Source of the DNA: Varroa destructor
Lineage: Eukaryota > Arthropoda > Arachnida > Mesostigmata > Varroidae
DNA: 64,000 bases
Reading direction: 5' to 3'
Assembly: GCF_002443255.2 (NCBI RefSeq)
Contig: NW_019211458.1
Coordinates: forward strand, 33,289,288-33,353,287
The position numbers and the translations under genes are program-made. Positions 48,960 through 63,212 of the stretch are shown here, piece by piece. The notes beneath the pieces were generated by a model. That model saw only the letters and a program-made list of their open reading frames with translations. It searched no databases and was not told the DNA's origin. Numbering within the stretch: the stretch's first letter is position 1; each line of letters begins with the position of its first letter.

Positions 48960-49830
48960 GCGTTACCCCGCTCTTCCTAACTTCCATCTTCTTCGCAGCA
49001 CACGTAATCAAACGACGTGAAAACCTCAGAGCAGCCTATAACGCTTTCTCCACAGCGGCACCTCGTTTAAGGTGATCCACCTATCACATTTGTATTTGAC
49101 CCTTCAATTTCCACCAGCTCCTTCTCACTCCACTTCGAGTGTGTCACGTTATTCCAATTTACAAAAGTGGAGAAGCCAAAACTCTTCCTGACTTTTACTA
49201 AGCCATCGCTATACCATACTTTCACTATAGTGTTCTAAAAAAATGTGTTCAACCCCGATTTCCGTTCCTGTTAGATGAACATAACCTCATCTCCACCCCA
49301 CGGTTTGGTTTACGCACCAAATATTGAATGTAAGTAACTGACAGAAGACATTAGCTAACCCGGAATAATTGGTAATGTTGCATCGGGCAGCTATTTTGAT
49401 GTGGCAAAAGTACTTAATCTTCTTGATCACAAAGTTCTAAGCAACATTTTATCCTACGCGCGTAGGCTTTACAGAATGGCTAACAGTGCTTCTCTAGTGG
49501 TAAATATACCAGGGGTTCTTTCATATCACCACTGCAGTGCAAGAACACTGCTTTGGCCAACCCCTTCTGAACGGTGTCAGCTAAAACAGTGTTCTTGAAC
49601 TTGCTTTTGACCTGCTATACGTCAGACCTTATATTCCGGCAGGTAATCAGGTGCCCGCTGCTGATGCTATTTGTGTCTTCGTCGACGACATGGGTACTGC
49701 AGGCCCAACATTCTTGTTCCTCCAACATCGTAGCTACTATTTAGTTGCTCGAAGCTTTTCGCAAAGTGTATGGATCACTGAAGCCATCTGAATATTGTAT
49801 TCCCTCAAATGCCGTATATTTCTTATAAAA
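48960..49830 (+). mobile_element. LINE (non-LTR retrotransposon) reverse transcriptase relic
   Basis: In broken plus-strand frames the blocks of a LINE reverse transcriptase appear in order. CHVIPIYKSGEAKTLPDFY (about 49143-49200) matches ARVIPIxKSGxxxxxxNYRPI. VLKKCVQPRFPFLLDEHNLI and STPRFGLRTKY (49230-49325) match the LEKxxxxRLxxFLxxxxLLxxxQFGFR block. YFDVAKVLNLLDHKVL (about 49393-49440) matches FLDxxKAFDTVDHxxL, with the first catalytic Asp kept. VVNIPGVLS follows at about 49500. AICVFVDDMGTAG (about 49667-49705) matches the LFADDT active site. Stops and frameshifts are frequent, so it is dead. The clade (Jockey, CR1, L2 or similar) cannot be settled by eye. It lies antisense to the LHFPL gene, in its intron 1. 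Confidence 0.75.
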
Positions 49831-52216
49831 TACTAACTACACTAATTAGATAGTTTTTAGCCTTATCATAACATTAAAATAAGATCTCTATCTATATCAA
49901 TGAAATTATCTACAAGTAATTGAGAATCCTTAGCTTGCTGTCAACATTTGGCTATTTGTCCGCTCTTATCACTAACAATACCCTCGATCTAGAAAGCTCA
50001 GTTTCTTTTCATTGATGCCATACTGCATAACTGCTCAGGATGCAAGTTTGTGCTGCTACGATGAACATACGTTAATTTCAAATGAGAAGTGTGTGAATAT
50101 AGATGGCTATGGTAGGACCTATATGTGGTAATGGTCGACGACTCTCATCGTAGTCCATCTTAAGTCTATGTGGTTTTTACGACACATGATACCCTAGAAG
50201 GTTTAATCATGATCCGACACCGCGTGCACCCAGTCCTAAATTTCTATACCAGCTTACTGCAAGTATAAGCAGGACATCGTCAAGGAGACAATGGGCGAAA
50301 AGTAGCAGTAACTGTAAGCGGCTCGCCTCGGTTGTTTCTGCTGCAGATCCTCAACCTTACGCAAAAAGCGAAGTGACGTACGAGTACCGTATTTGCTCAC
50401 CAGTGGTGCTCTTATACTTGACAACGGTTAGTGTTTTCATTTTATAATATAGAGTGATTTGCGTTCCTGTGTTCCGCATTTTGCTCCCGGAATAATTAGG
50501 GTATTACTGTGGGACGCGTTGTTTGTTGTATAGCAAATATCTTTCTTCGTACTAAAGATTTAATCTTTATGTAGATCTAAAGTTATTACTACGTCCTAGC
50601 TGTACATCGCTTTGAACGCATCTTCGCAAAAAGCGTGGAGGTGATTTTCTGGCGTCCAGGTATACACCTATATTTCTATATTAAATCAACGAATAAAACG
50701 TTCTAACGAATGTCTACGCTTTTCGTATTCTTCTGGCGTCGTACGATCGGTCGTGTTCGCACAGACACAAAGAACTACCGACACTCACGCAACTAACACA
50801 CAATCCTCATAACAGCAATATATGTATAGTAGTATTGTAAGCATGTCGTCCACGTTCCCGTCGTTGGTCGCAGCTTGCCTTTTGTCTCGTTAGTAGACTT
50901 TTTCCAGTAGCCACTGAAAGTGCTCTATGATTTGTGTATTTGACCGATAACAGTATCAGGCCTATCTGCCCCGCCCACAGAAACAATGTCTACGATCATA
51001 GCGATAGCAGCAGGCAGCAGGAAGATCTAAAATGAACAACAGTCCTAAGGCCCACCTCTTTCAATAGTGGCTCGGCGACAGAAATACAAATAATATGAAT
51101 AATACACAACAACTATGACGCCAACGACTTGAACAAGCTAACAACAAAATAGAGAGGAAACAACAAATTGTTGCTGGCTCAACCAACGCGTTTTTGCCTC
51201 GCATTTCTTTTTCGCTTCTCTTTGTTCGAAAGGACAAAGGGGCAAAGTTGTTGGGTAATCGTCCCACCGTTTGTGGCGTTTACGTTGTATCATCCAAGTA
51301 TACTTGGGCTGTATAGGTATACAAAATTACGAATCGCTTTGTAGAAAGCGCAAAGGGGGCTGATGCTAAGAAACAGTCTTATTGAACACACGGCTACACA
51401 GATCCGCGCGACTGCCTACAGTGATTATGGCAATGAACGGTGGCTTTTCTTCTTCTAGACTTAACGCTGAGCAAATGGACGAAAAATGGTCTATATATGT
51501 AGGTTTTTCAAAGGAACAACAGCATGTCATCAAGAACCTATGAAGCGGTTATTCCACTGTCATTTTTCTAATATCTTTGCGTTTATTGAATGTGTCCTTG
51601 TGTCGATGAGCATCGTGCGCACTTCTCCGACCCCCTTGCCCGGCAAAGACTCACATATACATTCACAAAAATCTAAACTTTTCCGCCTGTTCAGTCGCCT
51701 CTCGAAGAGACCGACGTAAGGTTAAGTCGTCTTATGGCCTTAGCTAGTTGTCCAGAATAAGTAAAACAGGCAACGCGATAGGCGTCGCCGTAACGCTGGC
51801 AGTCTGGAACGGAGTAGTAGCCACTTGTACCAGCATTAGATAGGGGGCTCAAATGAGAGTTGCACCTCACAAGCGACTTACGATGGAGGTTAACGTTTGG
51901 TCAAACACCAAGTAACGGCTTTACTTTTTCCAGGCCATAGAGCATGAGTGGTTTTCACTATAATAACTTCTCTAGCTGATACATCTACTGGTAGTAGGCT
52001 TTGTTCTGACTTCTATAATATATGTTCATCGAACAGAAGCAGATGTTTCAGTTTCTTCAGCTATCTCACTTCTGCACCAATACGTCTACTAAATAATGGC
52101 TCGAGTTTTCGCAGCAAATCACGGCCATAGACGTAACCAAGAATGGAAGAATGAGTTCAATTAATTAGTCCAGTAGCTGAATAAGATCGAGGAAAAAAGT
52201 CGTGAAGAAAACGTAC

Positions 52217-52440
52217 CTTCCGTTCTCGAGCAGTCGGGGATAGTTGCACCGCCGAAACGATCCAAAATAAACTGTCGTTCGATTGAAAATTTCCCCTTGA
52301 ATCCAGAACGGCAAGTAGAAACCCACGCCACTAAGGACGGCTGAACTGAGTGACAGGATAGCCCACAACACGCCAATATTCGTAAGCGACGAGTTGATCG
52401 TGGCGGCCGGCAATACCGCTTTTGTCCCGGGAACCGTCAT
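52217..52440 (-). CDS. LHFPL: LHFPL-family tetraspan protein, coding exon 1
   Basis: The first recognised coding exon of an LHFPL (lipoma HMGIC fusion partner-like) gene, whose family are about 200-residue four-pass membrane proteins of the tetraspan/claudin-like superfamily. The ATG at 52440-52438 gives 74 codons plus two bases. Residues 19-48 (SLTNIGVLWAILSLSSAVLS onward) form TM1, followed by FYLPFWIQG. VYFGSFRRCNYP (57-68) is the diagnostic first-loop motif, close to the FRRCxYP of LHFP/LHFPL6 and LHFPL1. The exon ends at 52217 with a strong donor, AAG|GTACGT, in phase 2; joined to 44580 it gives ENG-R-LEIVLECGRY without a gap. CTTTCCAG just before the ATG (about 52453) would make a good acceptor, so an upstream 5' UTR exon is possible. 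Exact paralogue assignment needs the missing C-terminus. Confidence 0.88.
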
Positions 52441-53248
52441 CGTGCGCGTCGCCTGGAAAGTTGTACGGAATGTAATAATAGGTAAGACCTACGAATGGTG
52501 TTGGTAGGTGTACGCATTTCTTGCCGCTCTGTTCCTTTCATTTGTACAACATTCCTTTCCTCGCGATAATCTCAAATAATAATTATTTGAAACTTTATTT
52601 TCTACCTATAATTGTTCTAAGAGAAGATAATAAATAAATCTGTTATTTTTTTACTTATTACCATAACAGATTACTATTGTTTTACTACGTGCTCTCCGCC
52701 TATATATTTAGAGAGACATGATCTACCATGTAGATGATTTGGCATTACAACTATATACTCCCCCCTCCCTCCCTGATATCGACGAGGTGCAAAAAGCGAT
52801 TGGCTTGCTTAAAATTACCCTAAATAATTGATCGAGCCAGCCGTAATTTAATCTAAACTTTATTTCAACTAGTAGCTCTGGTACGAGCATGCATCTGTTT
52901 TCGTATATCTCGGGCGTTTTGGATTTTGTCTGCACCGTCTAAAGACCAATTGCCCCTGACGACCAGGCATACCACAGCTCGAATCTCGAATTCTTCATGA
53001 AGTTCCTCATGCCCACTTTTCAAAGAGAACACGATAGGGAACTCGTTCTATAGCAACGATACACTCTTCTCATCAGCGCAAGAAGTCGACAATGAACGCA
53101 TTGTGCGCCAGTCTCAATGGTGGCCGTGCTACACATAATGATGATCAGTGTCGTCAAGGGGCCTTTGTATGGCAAATAGCCGCCTACCCAGTTGCCTCGG
53201 GCAAAGCAGTATAATGCAGAATAGTGCTTACTACTACTGGTCGCCGAT

Positions 53249-53270
53249 AACAACAACAACAACAACAAAC
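53249..53270. repeat. (AAC)7 microsatellite
   Basis: About seven AAC units, the last imperfect. Confidence 0.9.
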
Positions 53271-56200
53271 AAGCTCTCTATATCTGTAGGATCTGCAGGT
53301 TCAACCTGCTGTTGCTAGAAGAAATATTGAATCCTATCTTATATTAAATTACCTAAATGAAAATACCTACTTCTAGGCGCCGAGTAGTTGTAAACAGTAT
53401 AAAACAGCAATATAAAGCATTGCACGACGTTTTACGTAAATTTATGCTCGAGTGTTGCATTCATTGCTGAAATGAATTTTATAAAAGCTGTAGCATATGT
53501 ACAAAGTATAATGCAGGTATTATAATTTTTTTTTTTTTCATATATAACGGCTATATTCAATTACAATGGAATAAAAGCGTTCAGTTTGTAAGCAATAAAA
53601 CAGTTACCTCGACTTATCAAATACAGTACAGCCATAAGCTGTACGCTAAATAGGGACTCTATAAACCGTTGCTGATCCTTTATCTGATCTAATTTTTTCT
53701 AAAGTGAATATTTATTCGATCTATAAAATTTAAGCCAAGTTCGCGGTGTGATGCGGTCACCGTGTTGTCTGCTTCATAATTTTTAAAGAGTACTATCTTC
53801 GTGTATTGTACGTTTTTACGGTGCGGTATTTTGTATGTACTGCTGCGTTTATAGGGTATTCCAAGACAAATACTCTCAACTATGTGAAAGATGTGGCGAA
53901 TCTCCGGTGCAGAAGTAACCGACTATATATTGGTATATCTGGAAGTCAATGGTCTTTGAAGTTACATCATTATAACAATTATTTTCTACATTCAGCGCCT
54001 ATAAAGGGTAATAACTTAAAAAATTCGGAGATGCATAACAAAAAACAATTGTGCATTGTAGGTTCTACGTAAGAAAGTTAGCCCTGGGTAAAAAACAAAA
54101 AATTCAAATCGTTCTCTATGGCTTGATTAGAATCAATACAATCACTAAATTAATTAGTATAGCGTGTGCTTAAAAGGCCGCAAGTATCTTAAGCCTTCAA
54201 TAAACTATAATTAATTTACCTTTTGAGACCACGATTGTAATTACCGCAATCTTGATCTGCAGAAGATGCCAATTATCTTACGAAATTGGTAGGAAAGGAG
54301 AACTACTTTTAGTAACGCTTTTTTTTTTTTTTTTTTCGTTTTTATAAAAGTACACCACGACGTTACATTCTGAATTTTATTAATTTGTTAAACCTATGGC
54401 ATTTTGCTGAGGAGGAACTATTTGCCATATTGGCACTTTGCCAGAAGAGCCACTGATTCTAGAGCATCCAGGAGTGTTTTCGAATGATTCGAAGTGTATT
54501 GTGTTATAAGCTTTTTGCTTCGTGTACCATTATAAATAACAGCCTAAGCAGTAAAAGGTAAATCTTTTATTTACTATGATAATTTATGTTTCTTTTCAGG
54601 GTATATATAATTATCTCCTTATGCGCATTTTCGTCCTCTATTCTGCATTCAGTATATATGCAGAGACAGTTTTTTTCAGCACAATGTATTAGCATTCAAA
54701 ATAGCCGCCTTTTCGCTGGCGTACTGCAAAGCAATCTTGCGATTTGCTTATTCGTCGTTGCCATTATCGTCGGAGACGGAACAGACAAATGGCTCCAAGA
54801 TCAAACCTTATTCTGTGCCTGTTTCTCTGCGGCCATTTCCGTCGCCGGTGATTGCTCTTATGACACACAGGCACACTCTTCCAGCGAGCTTTCAGATTAT
54901 TCGAATGGTTCCCATTCTCCAACTGTTAATGTTGTCAGCCTTTCTACTCTCATGCCATTCCTACTGAAGCTTTCTGCGTCGACCACCTTCTCGCACTCGG
55001 CCACTTCCTACTTTTGCAGTACGTTTTCTAACAGGCCGAGAAACAGAGATCCTAGTGAGCCTGAGTGACACTGCGAAAGCGAAAGACGGACTGGAACTAG
55101 CTATTTATTTCTCTTCTAGGAGAGCATTGGTGAAATCACAGTCTTCTCAGTGGAGTGCTAGCAAATCATATGCGAGAGGCTTCTTTTTTCATCTGCCTCA
55201 GCTGCATCGTGCTCTTCGTTTGTTTCCTTTGCTCCAACAGCCCTTCTCAAGCCCATGCCAATACTCTTCATTCTTATATATGTGTACATATATATTTGCA
55301 CCGAATGATGCACATTTTCGAATCAAGAAAGGACAATGGAAGGAAACGAAGAAGGTTTGTTGTTACTATTGGCCGATTCGCCCTTAGGCGCATCAATCAC
55401 ACTTGGTCGCAATGGCTACGCATTATCTCTTTTTTTTTTTCCTCTTCTTCCTATTTTCTCATTTTTGGTAATTGGCTGCTCAAAAAAGGGGTTATGCGTG
55501 CTTAAGGAAATGGAAGATGTTAGCAGCACTAAGAAAAGCGTCCTTCCTCCTACTCGTTTCCCTTTTGTTTAAACACGCGGAGGAAGCCAAGCGTCTTGGC
55601 GTTTGACCCACCACTACGACGAACCGGAAACGAGAATAACGAGGTGGAAAACGGCGACTACATCCACCATTTAGACGCGCCTTGCGCGTGTACTTAATGT
55701 TCGCTTTCCCAGACAGAGTCTGCCACACTCCATACCGTGAACATCGAAACCCTGCCCACTATGAATGCCGCCCGACCTCTCTGTTCATTTCAGCTGCCAG
55801 CAACGCTCTTCCGCTTAGCAATCCATTCTGCACAAGTCCAACTTTTTACCCCTTCCCTTCCCTTCTTTTTTAGGAGACAGTGGCAGATGCGTTACTACAC
55901 CCGTTCACCTCACTAGGACAAGAACAATTTACAGCAAGCCGACGACCATTAAACTTCAATTTGAAAGCAACGTTATAGTCTAACAGTAATAAGCGCTGAC
56001 TATCCACCGTAGCATTCGCCACTTCTGCTTCTGCTGGGCTAACGACAGTTCATTGCAAAAAAGCGCCACCGTGTCGCGCGAGAATGGAATAGAATCTATT
56101 CGCCGATAGTTTGTGTGGCAATCCGCTGTGCAACACGCACACGATGATGCCGCTTGGTTAATATCGACGCGTCCAGTCGTGGGGACAGAAGGTACAGCGT

Positions 56201-59200
56201 CTTACCCTTTCGCCGGCATCATTGTCCTCATCTTCGTGTAAAAAAATCCTTCGCGATCTTAGATGATATTGTACGCGTTGGGCATCGCTTATTGCAGAAC
56301 AGTCGAAATCGAATACAAAGGAACAGCTACTTAAGGTCTTATCAGAGATAGCTTACGGGATTTTTCACGAATAGGACTAGATGTTATTTTTGAAGGAAGT
56401 GTTGTTGAGGTATCGCCTCAAGCTACGATAACTTGTTACTTACTATGCTCTACATAAACCACTTCGATGTATAAGCTGTTTTTTTCCATGTTACTGTGCT
56501 AACCCCTATGAAGAGATATGATATTGGATTACGATAAGTGTTCAAGATGGTCTTAACGACACTTATTTGATGACTTCTTCATGTTGTATTTGTACAAAAT
56601 CTGGGGGTACAGAGTAAACACTAAAAAAATAAACAGACCGATTTAACCTGCAGAACCTTTTCCAGCGAGAACCCTTTGTCGAAATCTTTTTGTTAGTTCT
56701 CGCTCTAGTGCCCGGGTGCGCTCGTTCATTATTGTCTGCCTGCTGATGGAGTGACGAGAAGGTATTGGCTTCAGTTTGATCTGAAGAACACATGAATAGA
56801 GAAGTAGATTACTTATGCAGTCACCTGCAGAACGCAAAACACGCTCAGTCGCCTAAATCGGAGTTGGGCTGATCAGCGGAAGAAGGTTCAGTACAGACTC
56901 AAAAAAGCCGGCTGTATGTTTAAGTGGTTTGAAGAATCTGAATATTATCTGTAGTGAAATGTATACTTGATAATCCTTTTGAGCTAGACATGAGTCGGTG
57001 AGGCATCAAGGGTAAGTTTATTTCGAAACGGTCATTTTGCGCCTGGACAACTGACAAGACAGCCGATGCCCAGAGGGCAAACAAGCCATTAGTATTGTCT
57101 CGTTTTTCAGATACTCAAAGAACACCTCTACGGAATCTTTACTGTAATGTAATTAGCAGACATATTTTCAGTGTGCGAATACTAGTTGAATAATAATTAT
57201 AAAATCTGCTCCGAAGCTTATTAGATGGTCAAACATCTTCGAGCTTAAATTTCATAAGGACTCGACCTTATCGAAAAACAACATCGATTAGGACGTAGCT
57301 GATTATGTTATAATATATGCATTGTAGAAGCAATATAGGTGAACGCACGCCAAGGGCATCTGAAGCCATGATCAATTAGAGTGTTCTGAATATTATTGAC
57401 TGCTCCGGTGGCAATGCATGAGCAATCGCTGAGTTGCTTAGAGTCAGAAAACCAAAGATTTCTGTAGTGGGTATCTGTATAATGGATATGTATGTCAGGG
57501 ACAGGCATAGGGAATAGCTAACGATTCTAACCCGCTGCATGGCTTCCCACGGTATTTTTCGGCTCAGTGGCTTTTGTCAACGTCTTCCTTTCCGGAACTG
57601 ATAGTACATACATGACTATTTCCAATCAGTTCAATACTGTAACAAGCATAAACTGTCTACTCGTTTGCACCTTAATCAAAGGTCCTTTAGCGAGTGCACC
57701 TTCAAATTCAGCATCCTGCCGGTACGAGAAATATAGTTGTCGGCGTTTCGAGTACTAAAGTTTTTGCGTTTTTACACAATAACCCATAGAGAAAATGCAG
57801 GTATCATATGAATTTATTTCAAATCAGTTAAAAATCGCATTACATTATCGCCATTTTTTACAACGCTAACAAAACTTAACGTCAACGTAAAGTACGTTTG
57901 TAACACTGGAACGTTTTTTATGGTAACAAAGATTATTTCTGCTTACTATTATAGGACATCCTCATAGCGGAGTGTAGACACTATGGTCGTTGTAAAACAT
58001 ATATTACATTTACCTGAGAGAAAATAAAGCCCTTGTTAATCGTCAGACCCAAGTTATTCATTACCAATTAATAAGGAAATTTCAGCACTACGTTATGATT
58101 TACCCAACATCATTTTTACTTTAGCGAAATTTTCCGCCACTGGTCCTATCCTATACAAGTTGGGGCCACATGTATAGCGGCCGGAGCTTCTCACGCTGCT
58201 GGGATACAAAGAACTGTTTCGCCCATGATAAACTATTTGCAGGGATGATGAACCTTTGGCCGTTCATCGGAGTGAGTGCCCATAAATCCGACCAACTGAG
58301 CTTCGATGAAAGCTCTCAGCAAACTACTTGCGGGCAACGAATGATAGATCAGAATAATCCATGTTTGAAGATCATGAAATAAACCCAAGAGGTCGTCCTC
58401 AACGGACAGTGTCACGGGTCAATAATTTCCACAGGTTTATATTTGCGTTATTAAAATATCATGCAGACCTTATAGTAGATAATACTTCTATTGTATGAAA
58501 GCAAGGTGCATCATAGATACTAAAAATTAATCCGTCTCACAAATAATTTGTATTCCATACATAGAACTAAAAACGCTTTTTTTGTCGAAACGTAACAGAG
58601 GGGATTACAAATAAAAAATCATTATATTATCGGTTCATTATTATAAACAAATCAAATTAAAAATGACAAGTCGTTCTAACTGATTAAACACAATTAGATA
58701 AAATCGATGTTGATACATCAAAGAGCGGAACGGTATTGGTGTCTAGAGAGCTCATTCTCACAATATAGTTTTTTTTTTTTTAACTGGAACTTCAGATATA
58801 TCTGCAATATGAGGCTGGCAAAAAACTAGTGGCTCTTTCTCATCTAATAGAAAACCATAGCATCTCAACTAAATTTTAGCAACATTATACATTTGCTGTC
58901 ACTTTGTAAGTAATAATAACAAATCCCGCCAAAAAATTCTAAGTCTTTTTGTATCGTCGTCAAATATACTGTTACCAATATTAATAGGTCAGTTATCGAA
59001 GCAGGTGGTAATACGCCGGTGCGATATCTAAAGGATATGGTCAGTGCAAAAAAAATGATTTTTGCCATGTGTATTCGGCATCGTCACGGTGAAGGATGAT
59101 GTTAACTTGCCTATCGCGCTTTTTTTTGTTGGACTGAATATACTAGGACCATATATAAATGTTTTTTATACGGTCCTTGCTTTTTTCAAACATTTTCTAT

Positions 59201-61762
59201 AGTATAAATCGCCCTGAGACCCCCAAGGTTAAAATCACGCTCTATTTTGGATCGAGCGTAACCATGGTCTTATGCTCTTACCCTGAATTTTTTTGTGCTG
59301 ATGTAATGGGCCCACTTTCCAACCTATAATTATTGTGCAGTAATCTGTCAATGTAGCTTCGTATTATTCGACGCCAGGTTAGGTATTGAATGATATATAA
59401 CGAGAAGTCGTGTTCCCTTATGTCTCTCACAGGGCACCAGACTTCCCTCTGATTTTTGATAAAATATTATGGATTCCAGACGACTGACGATAATAGGATC
59501 TTTGCGATCCCTTTTTGGAGTACTTAGCAAGTTGTCTGTCAAAGCTTTTATTAACTTTGATTGCCCGATTAGTGGAAAGTGGTGATCGGGGGAGAGTGAT
59601 GCGCGTCTTCCAACTCTAAGTTACCGGTGGTTATAAGTTAGTGGGCCTCCTTAAAGAGGGCCCATTAGCTATAGGGTCCTCACTGTGCATGATACAAATA
59701 CACCAGGCTGCATTATGTCAGGCTTATTTGTCCTTTGGTATACCTAAGAGAAAAAGGGTCAAATGATCTCTAGAAACAAAAAAAAAACAGTGGAGAAACA
59801 AAGGAGTAAATAAACATTTGAAGAAAGCAGTCATTACTTCTTAACTGTTATACCATTATCCGAAACCGTCGAGAGATGGCACTTACAAGCACTTATAGTG
59901 TGACATGACAATTCATATGAAAAGCACTAAGGTCGTAAACGGTATATTTTGCTTCAGATAGGAAGTAGAGACCTACATAAAAAATAAAGATTGCATTGGA
60001 ACAGAGTGATAAGCATGCCCTAGAGGAGCAAGGATGGGCCAGCTAAAAGCGTTTTCTTTATTTTCACTCGGTACACTTTTTAGATAAATAGAAATGGTAC
60101 TAATTTGTAATGTTTATATGAATACCCAACTCAATAGTCGTCGGTAGCAGCAGATCAAGATCAACCTTACCAATCTGGTAAAAATAGATACTGTGATAGA
60201 TCCTTTAACCCTATTGAGAAATATGTCACAATAAGATACTACATGTAGCAATTGTTTGAGGATCGAGCATTTTGGGACGAGTCCATTTTGTTCCAATAAT
60301 ATGTATATAATAGTGTCCAGTCTTTTCAAACCATAAATCAAAGAAACCTGGCGATGGTTTTCTATATACGCCACTTTGTTGAAAAGCAGCACTACATATG
60401 AACAATCTGAGCAGTTCCGGAACCGGATTCTCCCCTTGCTCAAATTTGGTAGGACAAAAGCTAACGAAGCTGTTCATTTTCACGGTCTACTTAAACTACT
60501 GAACAATGAAATATGGGTTGGGTTCGTAGATTTCTCAGGATGTTACGATTGGCAACCATGAAACAGGTAACCATTGCTGGTTCACAATATAGCGCTGGCA
60601 AATGATCAATACAGCATATTGTTACTAGGCAACTTTTCTTAGAGAAAAATCCAGATAATGCCTAACAACTTAAATACTAAACAATAATGAGGTACGAGAT
60701 AGACGAGTGAATACCTTCTACATCTGCTTGCTGTAGCTACTTACTAAGGATCGTCTTGGCTTGTGCGACCAAGAGCCACCTTCCGTAATGACGACCCATT
60801 CCTGCTTCCAACCGAGAGGTGGGGACCTTTCATCACTTCTTTTTTTACTACTTTTCGCTTAAGTTCAATGATTAACATGTTGTTCTTGATTTAGGACTAT
60901 TCAATCGTCTTTCTAATAAAAAAAAAAATTCGAATGCACTTCACAAAGTAGACGATAACTTGGACACTAATTTTTCTTGCGGGTCGCATTAAATAAATCG
61001 TCCTGTCGAGTGACGAAGTCCACGAGAAAACTAGGGTTAACTTATCCCGAACGAGGCGATGGTAATGTGGGCATCGACTGCTGGCTGCAAGTTAATAATG
61101 AAAAGAGCATGTTGAGTCAAGCTTAGATAGTTACTGCATCTAAACTAGTGATTCTAACCAGATCAACAAGAGCTAACGAGGCAGCATATCTATGATGATT
61201 TAAGTGTGCCTTCTAGCAAATGCCACAGACTTTATATCCTTGGGCTTCGCTTCCTAAATATGCATACGGTCTCTCCGTTACATTTCAACGACTGCCGTTT
61301 CTGAGGGAACGCGAATGATACGACTTTGACAGCATTAGCGAATTATCAATACACGATGACCACTGAATGCACGGACATATTCACTAATGCTATTTGCTCC
61401 TGTAGAATTCGCTCCTTGTTATGGGCGAGAAATTGGCCACAGACTGTTATATTGTGAACGACCGGAAGAGTTTTTATATGGCAGTCTGTATAGTTTTTAT
61501 TCCTTCAGTCTGCTTGCACATTTAATAGAAACCAGTTGAATATTTCTATATGTCTCGGCCGTGTTAACTATGGGCGTCGAACGCCTCCCGACACGGAAAA
61601 ACACTAAGCATAGTCTACGTGGCCCCTGTTATCTATTTGCTACAGTCTGTTCTTAAAGCTGGAAATTCCGCTACTAATTGACGCGGTTTCACCACCTGTC
61701 CCTTTGAGCACTTTCTCTTACTATATTTTCACACAGCATGGCCACTCGTGCCGGCATATGGC

Positions 61763-61789
61763 GACTGACTGACTGACTGACTGACTGAG
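61763..61789. repeat. (GACT)6 microsatellite
   Basis: Six GACT units and a partial seventh. Confidence 0.95.
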
Positions 61790-63195
61790 TGATTAATTAC
61801 TTTAAAAGACGCCGATTTAATCCACTGATGTTTGGCTCTTACGTGAAGCGTTCCGTTCACAGTAAATAACTATACACGGATTCTGCGCACCCGTTTTCCG
61901 TTATAAACGCACGTTTCGGTGACTCTGCCGGAAATGGCGACTTCGGTGTGCATCTATGTACATAGGGGATGACGTCTGTTTGGCTTCTAGACAGACACAA
62001 ACAGCCGCAACTGGTTACGTGCAGGCTGTGAAATTTATTAGGTTCAGCTTGACCTTCGAGTCCTGTGCTCTTCTAGAGGAAAGGAGAAAGACAGTGAAAG
62101 TGAAAGATATCTGATTGGTTGTGCGACGACGAGTGTTGAGACGCGATTTTGCGCCTTTGAGATACACCGTATGTATCACACTCGAAAATCCTTTAGGAAC
62201 CATAATAGAAGGAATAGTAAAAGGAGTTGCATTTTGCTACCGCCGCCCTCGGTGGCTAATAAAGCAGAGCGAGGCGAACCAATTACGTCGTCCATTGATA
62301 TAGCGCATGCTCAGAGATAGCTGATGACATCGGTACAACCACACACATCGGTAGTCACCTTACTACTATTACTTTGCTTACAGTGGTTCGGTTATACCAC
62401 TGATGAGAAAAAGCGAACGAAACTTTATCAAAAAGCGATAACGACGATAGCCACTGCCGGTTGTTGCAGACGATATTTGAACTCTGCAGTGTAGGTCACT
62501 TAAATATCTGTGCTCCTTTCTCGTTGAAGGGAGGGCCGTTCGACAAAGAGGCCATTAAACGGCCTCTCATAGGCAAAAGAAGATCATAGAGCAAATGGTA
62601 GAAGCCCGTCGTAACAACACAAACAAAGGCCCCCTAAACGTTCTCCGATTCTCAACGAAAACAAACCAGCCATAGCTAATTTACAACTTTAATTGACGGG
62701 GGAATTTTTACTAAGCGTAGGACAAATACCGAATGAACATAAGTCGGGCAGTACATTGATGGAATAAAGAAAACGAGAAAGCACCAAGTAGAGCCCCCTG
62801 TCGACGATGTCAATAATAGTTAGAATCATAGCAATTCCTAAGCAGTCTCGATCTGTGTGAAGCTCTGTATTGTCCATCTATGTGTCTATAAGTGGACAGT
62901 AATTCAAGTAGTCAATATCATGTAGGAGGCCGGTACATGCAATACTTGATACCGGGTTGTAAGAATCAAGATTTCGCGAGTCTATGTATAATTATATCGT
63001 ATAATCCATGCGTATCACAGATCAAATATATGCTATATACACACGTGGGATGCATCTTCAACTACGACGTCTGATTATCGTCTAGACGTTTTTTTTTTGA
63101 TTTTGTGTCAAGTGCTTGATTAAAAGTATTGTCTTTGTAAGTACTTGATTCATTAAATTATTATGACTGGTATAACATGTAAAGCCGAGCGCATT

Positions 63196-63212
63196 TCATT
63201 CATTCATTCATT
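63196..63212. repeat. (CATT)4 microsatellite
   Basis: About four CATT units. Confidence 0.9.

Larger units (their letters stand above)
44581..52216 (-). other. LHFPL intron 1
   Basis: A 7.6 kb intron with GTACGT donor and TAG acceptor, in phase 2. It holds an AT microsatellite, two related SINE-like tRNA heads, a CpG-rich patch at 45.85-46.5 kb and a LINE reverse transcriptase relic on the opposite strand. Nothing else inside is recognised: frames at 45266-45490, 47451-47666, 51061-51267 and 51486-51719 look like chance. Confidence 0.75.

Noticed and set aside
54586..55572. Overlapping plus-strand frames of 160, 110, 116 and 78 codons
   Set aside because: They overlap each other in different frames in CT-rich sequence, so at most one could be real and none resembles a family.
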